DNA from: Nocardioides immobilis
Lineage (GTDB): Bacteria; Actinomycetota; Actinomycetes; Propionibacteriales; Nocardioidaceae
Reading direction: 5' to 3'
Length of the DNA stretch: 64,000 nt
Assembly (NCBI RefSeq): GCF_003515065.1
Contig: NZ_QXGH01000010.1
Location: 124,001 to 188,000, forward strand
Every line of letters begins with the position of its first letter. Position 1 is the first letter of the stretch. Both the position numbers and the translations under genes were made by a program. This document shows, in pieces, positions 57,764 to 64,000 of the stretch. The notes beneath the pieces are model-generated. The model did not search any database and had not been told where the DNA came from. It was given only the letters and a program-made list of their open reading frames with translations.

Positions 57764-59332
57764 TCAGGTCCGCAGCCAGACCGCCGTGTTCGGCGGCAGC
57801 CGGTCGCCGACCGGCGCGCTGCTGATGATGACCTCGCCCTCCGGCAGCTGCACCGGGCGCTGCCCGGCGTTGAGGAGCACGGTGACCCCGCCGCGTCGTA
57901 CGACGAGGACGTTGCGCTTCGCCTGCGCGACGCACGCCTCGTCGGCGCCCCGCACCCAGGTACGGCGCGCCGCCAGCACCCGCCGGTAGAAGGCGAGCAT
58001 CGAGGTGTCGTCGGCCTCCTGGGCCGCGACCGTGAGGTCCGCCCAGTCGTCGGGCTGCGGGATCCAGGGCTGTGCGCTGCTCGGCCCGAAGCCGTACGGC
58101 GGCGCATCGCCGCCCCACGGGAGCGGCACCCGGCAGCCGTCCCGCCCTGGCTCGCCGGTGCGGAACCACGACGGGTCCTGCCGTGCTTCGGGCGGCACGT
58201 CGACCTGCTCGAGCCCGAGCTCCTCGCCCTGGTAGAGGTACGCCGAGCCGGGCAGGGCGAGCATCACGAGCGTCGCCGCGCGGGCGCGGTCGAGCCCGAC
58301 CGTGCCGCCGCCGTACCGGGTCGGATGGCGTACGACGTCGTGGTTGCTGAGCACCCAGGTCGGCGGTGACGCGTCGGCGGTCGCGAGCGCGGCGATCGAG
58401 CTGTTGATGACCTGGGCGAAGTCGCGGGCGGACCAGTCGGTGCCGAGCCAGCCGAAGTTGAACGCCTGGTGCAGCTCGTCGGGGCGCACGAACTCCGCCA
58501 TCGACTCCGCGGTCTGGGTCCAGGCCTCGGCGACGCCGATCCGCTCACCCTCGCCGTCGCCGTACTCCTCGAGCACCTTGCGCCAGCGGCGGTAGACGTC
58601 GTGGACCTCGGGCTGCTCCCACATCGGCTCGTCGCGGAGCACCCGCTCGACCATCGACCCGGTCGGGCTGTCGGCCAGCTCCGACCGCTTCTGGTCGCGG
58701 AGGCTGGCCTCCTTGTAGAGGCCGTGGGCGACGTCGACGCGGAAGCCGTCGACCCCGCGGTCGAGCCAGAACCGCAGCACGCCCTCGAACATGTCGCCGA
58801 CCTCGGGGTTTCGCCAGTCGAGGTCGGGCTGGGAGGTGTCGAAGAGGTGGAGGTACCACTGGCCGTCGGGGACCCGGGTCCAGGCCGGGCCGCCGAAGAT
58901 GGAGTTCCAGTTGTTGGGCGGCTTGGTGCCCTTGCGGCCCTTGCCGTCCCGGAACAGGTAGCGGGCGCGCTCCGGCGAGCCGGGTGCGGCGGCCAGCGCC
59001 GCCTGGAACCACTCGTGCTGGTCGGACGTGTGGTTGGGCACCAGGTCGACGATCACCCGCAGTCCGAGCTCGTGGGCGCGGGTGATCAGCGCGTCGGCGT
59101 CGTCGAGGGTGCCGAAGAGCGGGTCGATGTCGGTGTAGTCGGCGACGTCGTACCCGTGGTCCTTCTGCGGCGACCGGTAGAACGGCGTGATCCAGAGCGC
59201 GTCGACGCCGAGGTCGCGCAGGTAGGGGAGCCGCGACGTGATGCCGGGGAGGTCGCCGACCCCGTCGCCGTCGGCGTCGGCGAAGCTGCGGACGTAGACC
59301 TGATAGACGACGGCTTCCTGCCACCAGCTCAT
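57764..59332 (-). CDS. GH13 alpha-glucosidase
   Basis: 522-residue glycoside hydrolase family 13 enzyme of the oligo-1,6-glucosidase/alpha-glucosidase group. Active-site regions: DLVPNHTSDQH (about 96-106), GFRVDVAHG with nucleophile D200, VAEAW with acid/base E269, and LSNHDVVR with D332. No signal peptide (starts [17 protein letters not shown]), so cytoplasmic. It acts on small alpha-glucosides such as maltose or isomaltose; exact linkage is not read from the sequence. Coupled by ATGA to the upstream gene. Confidence 0.92.
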   Translation of the reverse strand: MSWWQEAVVYQVYVRSFADADGDGVGDLPGITSRLPYLRDLGVDALWITPFYRSPQKDHGYDVADYTDIDPLFGTLDDADALITRAHELGLRVIVDLVPNHTSDQHEWFQAALAAAPGSPERARYLFRDGKGRKGTKPPNNWNSIFGGPAWTRVPDGQWYLHLFDTSQPDLDWRNPEVGDMFEGVLRFWLDRGVDGFRVDVAHGLYKEASLRDQKRSELADSPTGSMVERVLRDEPMWEQPEVHDVYRRWRKVLEEYGDGEGERIGVAEAWTQTAESMAEFVRPDELHQAFNFGWLGTDWSARDFAQVINSSIAALATADASPPTWVLSNHDVVRHPTRYGGGTVGLDRARAATLVMLALPGSAYLYQGEELGLEQVDVPPEARQDPSWFRTGEPGRDGCRVPLPWGGDAPPYGFGPSSAQPWIPQPDDWADLTVAAQEADDTSMLAFYRRVLAARRTWVRGADEACVAQAKRNVLVVRRGGVTVLLNAGQRPVQLPEGEVIISSAPVGDRLPPNTAVWLRT

Positions 59333-60039
59333 GCGAAGTCCTCCGGGTTGATGGCGATCCAGACGTGCTCGGCGGTGGCACGGAGTCCGCCGTCGTAGTC
59401 GTAGAGCGACGAGGCGGTGAACGTCTTGCGGCCCTCACGCCCGCGGACCTCGCCGACGATGGCGTAGTGCTCGCCGGTGACCGGCAGGTGGTCGTACCGG
59501 AGCGTCATGGTCCCGAGCACCATCGGGCGCTCCTCGATGTCGCTCGACCAACCGCCAGGACAGTCGAGCGCCGCCCAGGTGATGGGCACGCTGACGTCGT
59601 ACGGCGTCCAGGTGGCGGCCACGCGCGTCGGGTCGTCGGCCAGCGGGCCGGCGAAGATCCGGAGCCCGGTGCCCGGGCGGCGCTCCGGGCCGCAGGTGAA
59701 GCACGACGGGAACGGGTGGCGCTCGAAGCCGCGGTAGCGGGTCTCCGCATCGGTTGCCGCGGCGATCGACACCGGCGGGACCGGCGTCGGGTCGGCGTCG
59801 GCGGGCCTGGCCTCGGCCACCGTCCGACCGTCCACGACGGCGGCGAGACCGGTGTCGGTCGGTCTCACGGCGAGCGGCGTCTCCAGCGGCGGCGGCAGCC
59901 GCAGGGCGACCGTGACGGCGTCGCCCGGGTGTGGTGTCGCCAGCCGTTCGGCCAGCGCGCCGGCGGTCCAGCCTCCGTTTCCGGATCGAATCGGGCCGTG
60001 GAAGCGCTCCGGCACGGTCAGGGGCTCGAGCGAGGTCAT
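59329..60039 (-). CDS. Hotdog-fold thioesterase-like protein
   Basis: 236-residue protein with two hotdog-like halves: an N-terminal half containing [14 protein letters not shown], a cysteine motif [18 protein letters not shown] (about 107-124), and a C-terminal half with [14 protein letters not shown] and [13 protein letters not shown]. Resembles acyl-CoA thioesterase-like proteins of actinobacteria, but no catalytic residue can be named. ATG at 60039; overlaps the downstream glucosidase gene start, yet no functional link is obvious. Confidence 0.7.
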   Translation of the reverse strand: MTSLEPLTVPERFHGPIRSGNGGWTAGALAERLATPHPGDAVTVALRLPPPLETPLAVRPTDTGLAAVVDGRTVAEARPADADPTPVPPVSIAAATDAETRYRGFERHPFPSCFTCGPERRPGTGLRIFAGPLADDPTRVAATWTPYDVSVPITWAALDCPGGWSSDIEERPMVLGTMTLRYDHLPVTGEHYAIVGEVRGREGRKTFTASSLYDYDGGLRATAEHVWIAINPEDFA

Positions 60040-60107
60040 GCGTAGAGCCTGCCAAACGCGGGTGGGCGAGCGTGCGCGCGGCTGGTGCGATGGGAGAAGA
60101 TGGGCGG

Positions 60108-60794
60108 GTGAGCGATCTCATCGACACCACCGAGATGTACCTCCGCACGATCTACGAGCTGGTCGAGGAGGGCATCGTGCCGCTGCGGGCACGGATCGCC
60201 GAGCGCCTGCACCAGAGCGGCCCGACGGTGTCGCAGACCGTGGCGCGGATGGAGCGCGACGGACTGCTGACCGTCGAGGGCGATCGGCACCTCGAGTTCA
60301 CCGAGGAGGGCCAGCGGCTCGCCACCCGGGTGATGCGCAAGCATCGGCTCGCCGAGCGGCTGCTCACCGACGTCATCGGCCTCGACTGGGAGCTCGTCCA
60401 CGAGGAGGCGTGCCGCTGGGAGCACGTCATCTCCGAGACCGTCGAGCGCCGCCTGCTCGAGCTGCTCGACCACCCGACCGAGTCGCCCTACGGCAACCCG
60501 ATCCCCGGCCTCGCCGAGCTCGGCCAGGAGAGGGTCGGCGAGGCGTTCATGTCCGACGTCGAGCCGCTGTCGAAGGCCGCCGGCGTGGAGTCGAGCCGGG
60601 CCCTGGTGCGCCGGATCTCCGAGGAGATGCAGAAGGACGAGGCGCTGATGAGCGCCATGCGCCGGGTCGGCGCCCTGCCCGACAAGACGATCACCATCCA
60701 GGCGACCGCCGACGGCGTGCTCGTCGGCTCCGGTGGCGAGACCGCCGAGATCTTCCCCGAGGCCGCGGACCACATCTTCGTCAAGCGGCTGTGA
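60108..60794 (+). CDS. ideR: Iron-dependent regulator IdeR/DtxR family
   Basis: 228-residue metal-dependent repressor. With GTG 60108 as residue 1 the DtxR metal ligands fall at the standard numbers: M10, C102, E105, H106 (site 1) and H79, E83, H98 (site 2). The helix-turn-helix is [25 protein letters not shown] (about 28-52), and a C-terminal SH3-like domain is present. This agreement supports the start over ATG 60090. It should control iron uptake and storage genes. Confidence 0.93.
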   Translation: MSDLIDTTEMYLRTIYELVEEGIVPLRARIAERLHQSGPTVSQTVARMERDGLLTVEGDRHLEFTEEGQRLATRVMRKHRLAERLLTDVIGLDWELVHEEACRWEHVISETVERRLLELLDHPTESPYGNPIPGLAELGQERVGEAFMSDVEPLSKAAGVESSRALVRRISEEMQKDEALMSAMRRVGALPDKTITIQATADGVLVGSGGETAEIFPEAADHIFVKRL

Positions 60795-60817
60795 CGCGAG
60801 CTCGCCCGCCACGCGCG

Positions 60818-60880
60818 CGTCGTACCTGAACTTTCGGCCCCGTTTCGGGGCAATTCAGGGCCGAAACTTCAGGTACGACG
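60818..60880. terminator. 63-bp palindrome between ideR and sirtuin genes
   Basis: 23-bp arms (60818-60840 and 60858-60880) with one mismatch, outer sequence CGTCGTACCTGAA, around a 17-base spacer. The minus-strand sirtuin stop (60869-60871) lies inside the right arm. Bidirectional terminator by position. The arm shares the pattern CCTGANNTTTCNG with the 61-bp element at 49240. Confidence 0.85.
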
Positions 60881-61696
60881 GAGCGCCAGCTCCGGCAGCC
60901 AGTCCGAGGTCCCCGCATCGACCCGGTACGACGCCACCTCGTCCCCCCGCGTGGCCCCGCGGTTGACGATCACGACCGGGACGCCGAGCTTGGCCGCGCG
61001 CTTCACGAACCGGAGCCCGCTCATCACGGTGAGGCTGGACCCGGCGGCGAGCAGCACGCCGTCCGAGCCGGCCAGGGCGTCGACCGCCGCGTAGCACCGC
61101 TCGACCCGCGCGGCGGGGACGTTCTCGCCGAAGAACACGACATCCGGCTTGAGGGCGCCGCCGCAGGAGCAGGCCGGCACCACGAAGTCGGAGGTGTCGT
61201 CGAGGTCGACGTCGCCGTCGGGCCGGTCCGCGACGGCCGCGTGCCGCTCGACCCACCCGGGGTTGAGCTCGCCCAGCTGCTGCTGCAGGGAGGCGCGCGT
61301 CGTCGTACTCCTGCAGGACAGGCAGACCACGTCGGCGATCCGGCCGTGCAGCGCCACCAGCCGCGGGGTGCCGACGGCTTCGTGGAGCCCGTCGACGTTC
61401 TGCGTGATCACGAGGTCCGCGCCGAGGGTCGCGACGGCGCGGTGACCTTCGTTGGGCGCCGCCTGCCGCATCCGCGACCAGCCGAGGTGCGACCGCGCCC
61501 AGTAGCGCTGCTGCGCCGTCCCGCCCGACACGAACTCCTGGTAGGTCATCGGCATCCGCGCCGGCGCACCCGGCCCGCGGTAGTCCGGGATGCCCGAGTC
61601 GGTCGACAGCCCCGCCCCGGTGAGCACCACCAGCGGGCGGTCGGCGCACAGCTCCAGCGCCGCGGTCGACACGCTGAGGGTGGGTGCCGTGGTCAC
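60869..61696 (-). CDS. Sir2-family NAD-dependent protein deacylase
   Basis: 275-residue sirtuin. NAD-binding GAGLSTDSGIPDYRGPG (27-43), TQNVDGLHEAVG, catalytic His in LHGR, zinc ligands in CLSC and CSCG, and FGENVP and AAGSSLTVMSG. Cytoplasmic. GTG start at 61696; upstream frame continues into the ECF promoter. O-acetyl-ADP-ribose, its by-product, is a macrodomain ligand. Confidence 0.92.
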   Translation of the reverse strand: MTTAPTLSVSTAALELCADRPLVVLTGAGLSTDSGIPDYRGPGAPARMPMTYQEFVSGGTAQQRYWARSHLGWSRMRQAAPNEGHRAVATLGADLVITQNVDGLHEAVGTPRLVALHGRIADVVCLSCRSTTTRASLQQQLGELNPGWVERHAAVADRPDGDVDLDDTSDFVVPACSCGGALKPDVVFFGENVPAARVERCYAAVDALAGSDGVLLAAGSSLTVMSGLRFVKRAAKLGVPVVIVNRGATRGDEVASYRVDAGTSDWLPELALRRT

Positions 61697-61720
61697 GGCA
61701 GCAAGAGTACGGCGACGCGT

Positions 61721-61749
61721 GCAACCCCGGAGGCCTCTCGATCCGTTGA
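61721..61749 (+). promoter_or_regulatory. Predicted ECF-type promoter of the second sigma factor gene
   Basis: GCAACC (61721-61726), a 17-bp spacer and CGTTGA (61744-61749). The -35 equals that of the sigma gene at 27650. Autoregulation is likely. Confidence 0.5.
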
Positions 61750-61769
61750 AGGGGCATGAGGGACGCCGA

Positions 61770-62282
61770 GTGAGCAGCAGGGACCGGGACCGCGAGTTCG
61801 CCGACTTCGTCCGCACCCACCGAGCAGGTCTGGTGACGACCGCGCGGCTGCTCGCCGCCGGCGACGCCCACCTGGCGGAGGACCTGGTGCAGAACGCGCT
61901 GGTGCGCGTCTACCTCGCCTGGGGACGGGCGAAGGCCGGCAACGTGGTCGCCTACGCCCGCCGGACCCTCGTCAACTGCCACGCCGACCACCACCGGCGC
62001 GGCTTCACCCGCCGGGAGCGGAGCGCCGCTGCGGTGCCGGAGACGGTCGCCCCGGACCCGGGGACCGACGCGCTCGACGCTGCCCTCGTGGCCGCCCTCG
62101 GGGACCTGCCGCCGCGGATGCGCGCCGCCGTCGTGCTGCGGCACGTCCACGACCTGTCCGTCGACGACACCGCCCACGCTCTCGGCTGCACCACCGGCAC
62201 CGTCAAGAGCCAGACCGCCCGCGGCCTCGACAAGCTCCGCGCCGCCCTCGCCGTACCCACCCTCGAAGGAGACCCCCGATGA
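61770..62282 (+). CDS. ECF RNA polymerase sigma factor, SigE-like family (second)
   Basis: 170-residue ECF sigma factor. Region 2: FADFVRTHRAGLVTTARLLAAG and AEDLVQNALVRVYLAW; region 4: DLPPRMRAAVVLRHVHDLSVDDTAHALGCTTGTVKSQTARGLDKLR. GTG start at 61770 with GAGGG eight bases upstream. ATGA-type overlap with the following membrane protein gene. Same arrangement as at 27650-29649. Confidence 0.87.
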   Translation: MSSRDRDREFADFVRTHRAGLVTTARLLAAGDAHLAEDLVQNALVRVYLAWGRAKAGNVVAYARRTLVNCHADHHRRGFTRRERSAAAVPETVAPDPGTDALDAALVAALGDLPPRMRAAVVLRHVHDLSVDDTAHALGCTTGTVKSQTARGLDKLRAALAVPTLEGDPR

Positions 62283-62929
62283 ACGACCTGATCGACCGCC
62301 TCGCCCGCCTCGACGGCACCGCCTCGACCCCGAGCGAGAGCGTCGTCTCCGGCGACCTCGCGCGGGCCCACTCCGCGCTGGGCCGGCGCCGCCGTACCCG
62401 CGCGGCCATGGCCGGCACCGGACTCACCCTCGGCCTCGGCGCGGCGCTGGGCGTGGTGACCGTCATCGACAACGACGCCGACCCCCGGCCGGCGACGACG
62501 CCGTCGGACTCCGGTCGTCAGGAGGCGGGCTCCCTCGATCTGGTCGACTACACCGGGAAGCAGCCGGAAGGCTTCGAGCTCGCCAAGGTGCCAGCGGGCT
62601 ACGTCCTGCAGGGCTCCGACGCCTACGTGCTCACGCTCGCGGCCTCCGGCGACGACACCCACCCGCTCGACTTCGAGAACAAGGTCGTCATCATGCTCGA
62701 GTCGCAGGACGCCGCCCAGGAGCTCGGTGCTGGCCAGGACGTCACCATCAACGGTGAGCCGGGCGTGCTCGAGACGAACGGGGAGGGGACCCGCATCCTG
62801 CGCTGGTTCCAGGGCGAGCACCTGGTGATGGTCCAGGTCTGGGAAGGCATCGACCTCGCCGACGACCAGGTCGTCGAGCTCGCTGAGGGCATCACCGTCT
62901 CCGGCGACGTCGAGGCCGGCGTCGGCTGA
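62279..62929 (+). CDS. Membrane protein, probable anti-sigma partner
   Basis: 216-residue protein: about 40 cytoplasmic residues ending in an Arg-rich stretch, a membrane segment (about 44-64), and an extracytoplasmic domain rich in acidic residues. No zinc-binding anti-sigma motif (HxxxCxxC) was seen. Role inferred from coupling with the ECF gene. It stops five bases before the convergent pcm-like gene. Confidence 0.72.
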   Translation: MNDLIDRLARLDGTASTPSESVVSGDLARAHSALGRRRRTRAAMAGTGLTLGLGAALGVVTVIDNDADPRPATTPSDSGRQEAGSLDLVDYTGKQPEGFELAKVPAGYVLQGSDAYVLTLAASGDDTHPLDFENKVVIMLESQDAAQELGAGQDVTINGEPGVLETNGEGTRILRWFQGEHLVMVQVWEGIDLADDQVVELAEGITVSGDVEAGVG

Positions 62930-62934
62930 GCCGG

Positions 62935-63561
62935 TCAGTCCTCGATGAGGGGCACGAACAGGTAGCGCCCGTGCTTCTCCACGACCGGCCCCTCCGGCGT
63001 GAGCACCACCCGGTGCATGACGCCCTCGACCGGCGCCACCAGCACCCCGCCGATTGTGAGCTGCTCGAGCAGCCGGTGCGGCACCGTCTCCGCCGTCGCC
63101 GACACCAGCACCCGGTCGTACGGCGCACCCGCCGGCCACCCGAGGACCCCCGGCTCGGCCTCGAACACGCTGACGGGCGAAAATTGCGATAGTCCCTGAC
63201 GTTCCTGTCGTGGATCGAGCCGATCGGCGACAGATTCGTCAGGGACTATCCCGGCGAGCGACGCCCGACTGAGCTCCACGAGCTCGGGGATCCGTTCGAC
63301 GCCGACCACGGAGCCGGTGGGGCCGACGAGGTAGGCGAGCAGGGCGGTGGTCCAGCCGGAGCCGGACCCCACGTCGAGGACCCGGTCGCCCGGCCGGGGC
63401 TCGAGCAGCGCGAGCATGTTGCGGACCGTGGTGGGCTGGCTGTTGGTCACGCCGTACCCGATGTCGAGCGCCTGGTCGAGGTGCGCGAAGCGGTGCTGCC
63501 GGGCGGGGAGGAAGTCGCGGCGGGGGACCGCCGCGAACGCCTCGTCGACCCGAGGATCCAT
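62935..63561 (-). CDS. Protein-L-isoaspartate O-methyltransferase-like protein with in-frame palindromic insert
   Basis: 208-residue methyltransferase of the PCMT family, which repairs isoaspartyl residues. VPRRDFLPARQH and YGVTNSQPTTVRNML replace the usual substrate-loop motifs; SAM motif I is VLDVGSGSGWTTALLA. Residues 105-125, IVPDESVADRL through QGLS, are encoded by a 61-bp palindromic repeat and interrupt the region before AEPGVLGWPAGAPYDRVLVSA, yet the frame is kept. ATG at 63561, two bases after the DUF2277 stop. Whether the enzyme is still active is unknown. Confidence 0.82.
   Translation of the reverse strand: MDPRVDEAFAAVPRRDFLPARQHRFAHLDQALDIGYGVTNSQPTTVRNMLALLEPRPGDRVLDVGSGSGWTTALLAYLVGPTGSVVGVERIPELVELSRASLAGIVPDESVADRLDPRQERQGLSQFSPVSVFEAEPGVLGWPAGAPYDRVLVSATAETVPHRLLEQLTIGGVLVAPVEGVMHRVVLTPEGPVVEKHGRYLFVPLIED
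63189..63249. repeat. 61-bp palindromic element, copy 2, inside a coding sequence
   Basis: 21-base arms at 63189-63209 and 63229-63249, 18 of 21 paired, outer sequence ATAGTCCCTGACG identical to copy 1 at 49240. The spacer is again 19 bases but different in sequence. It lies inside the pcm-like gene and is translated as residues 105-125. The three unpaired positions (TTC against AAT) may be drift after insertion. Confidence 0.85.
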
Positions 63562-63563
63562 GA

Positions 63564-63830
63564 TCAGCCGTAGCGGAGCTTGGCCCGCTCCCGCGCCTTG
63601 GCGGCCTCGACCTCGCGGTCCTTCGGTGGCGCGGCGGTCACCAGCGCCTCCAACAGGTGTTGCGTCGCGTGCGCGACCTCGTGGACGGCCCGGTCGAACG
63701 CTTCCTGGTTGGCCTGCGACGGCTTGGTCGTCCCGCTCACCTTCCGCACGTACTGCAGCGCGGCCGCGGTGACCTCGTCCGTCGTCGCCGGCGGCTCGAA
63801 GTTGTGGAGGACCCGGATGTTGCGACACAT
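63564..63830 (-). CDS. DUF2277 family protein
   Basis: 88-residue protein matching the DUF2277 pattern: MCRNIRVLHNFEPPATTDEVTAAALQYVRKVSGTTKPS at the start, then EAFDRAVHEVAHATQHLLEALVT and a basic C-terminus. Function unknown. Upstream member of a two-gene unit with the pcm-like gene. Confidence 0.87.
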   Translation of the reverse strand: MCRNIRVLHNFEPPATTDEVTAAALQYVRKVSGTTKPSQANQEAFDRAVHEVAHATQHLLEALVTAAPPKDREVEAAKARERAKLRYG

Positions 63831-63849
63831 ACGTCGAGCGTACGCCGCA

Positions 63850-64000
63850 CTACCGACGGTCGCGCAGGTCGAAGAACTCCACGTCCTCCCCGGTGACCAG
63901 CACGACCCGCCCGTCCGGCAGGGGCACGGCGCGCACCTCGTCGACGTCGTCGCCGTACTCCACCTGGACCATCCGGTTGCGCAGCTCGCCGTCCTCGATC
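63850..64000 (-). CDS. C-terminal fragment of an unidentified protein, cut by window edge
   Basis: The minus strand is open from the window end to TAG at 63850-63852 and reads IEDGELRNRMVQVEYG, then DDVDEVRAVPLPDGRVVLVTG and EDVEFFDLRDRR. It has the codon bias and acidic composition of the neighbouring genes, so it is very probably the end of a real gene. About 49 residues are visible; no family recognised. Confidence 0.55.
   Translation of the reverse strand, partial: IEDGELRNRMVQVEYGDDVDEVRAVPLPDGRVVLVTGEDVEFFDLRDRR

Overview
The window is one stretch of very GC-rich chromosome (strong G/C at third codon positions, many GTG starts, few T-tracts after terminators) from an actinobacterium. 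Gene content and order point to Nocardioidaceae, probably Nocardioides or a close relative: the rplKA-rplJL-rpoBC core, an IdeR/DtxR regulator, an actinobacterial aspartate aminotransferase, a MenJ-type menaquinone reductase and SigE-like ECF factors. No rRNA, tRNA, CRISPR array, insertion sequence or prophage was seen.

Bases 1-4210 hold the end of rplK, then rplA, an inserted antisense aminotransferase gene, and rplJ-rplL with its own promoter, attenuator-like leader and terminator. Bases 4400-15883 are an uninterrupted 11-gene mce lipid-import operon: ATPase mceG, two YrbE permeases, MceA-F, and two Mce-associated membrane proteins, the last carrying a degenerate J-domain. It sits between rplL and rpoB, where mycobacteria keep the lone mceG (mkl) gene. 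Bases 16000-23630 are rpoB-rpoC with promoter, intercistronic hairpin and terminator.

Bases 23692-45950 are a housekeeping and accessory mosaic: menJ, a tandem Nudix protein, a hydroxyacid-oxoacid transhydrogenase, an ECF sigma factor with a membrane partner, a large FAD/Fe-S dehydrogenase, a Doc-type toxin-antitoxin pair, a 28-codon membrane peptide, methyltransferases, topoisomerase IB, a macrodomain protein, a TetR/MpaB-oxygenase divergent pair, serC, an ABC-2 exporter beside a histidine kinase/response regulator pair, and a VapBC pair. Bases 45982-64000 hold a citrate synthase, pdxH, a truncated kinase-like membrane protein, two drug-efflux operons (TetR plus heterodimeric ABC exporter; MFS plus MarR), a GH13 glucosidase, ideR, a sirtuin, a second ECF/anti-sigma-like pair, a pcm-like methyltransferase and a DUF2277 gene. 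A partial minus-strand gene is cut by the right edge.

The least ordinary features are three. (1) A 61-bp palindromic element occurs twice, at 49240-49300 and 63189-63249; the second copy is read in frame inside the pcm-like gene, and a palindrome at 60818-60880 is built alike. (2) A leader at 54678-54881 has a 16-nt exact complement to the 16S rRNA 3' tail, a 12-residue ORF, mutually exclusive hairpins and a terminator-like stem ahead of a methyltransferase gene. (3) The mce operon is inserted in the ribosomal/RNA polymerase cluster. Many genes also show a TANNNT box exactly six bases before the start codon, indicating widespread leaderless transcription, and several regulators have clear palindromic operators.
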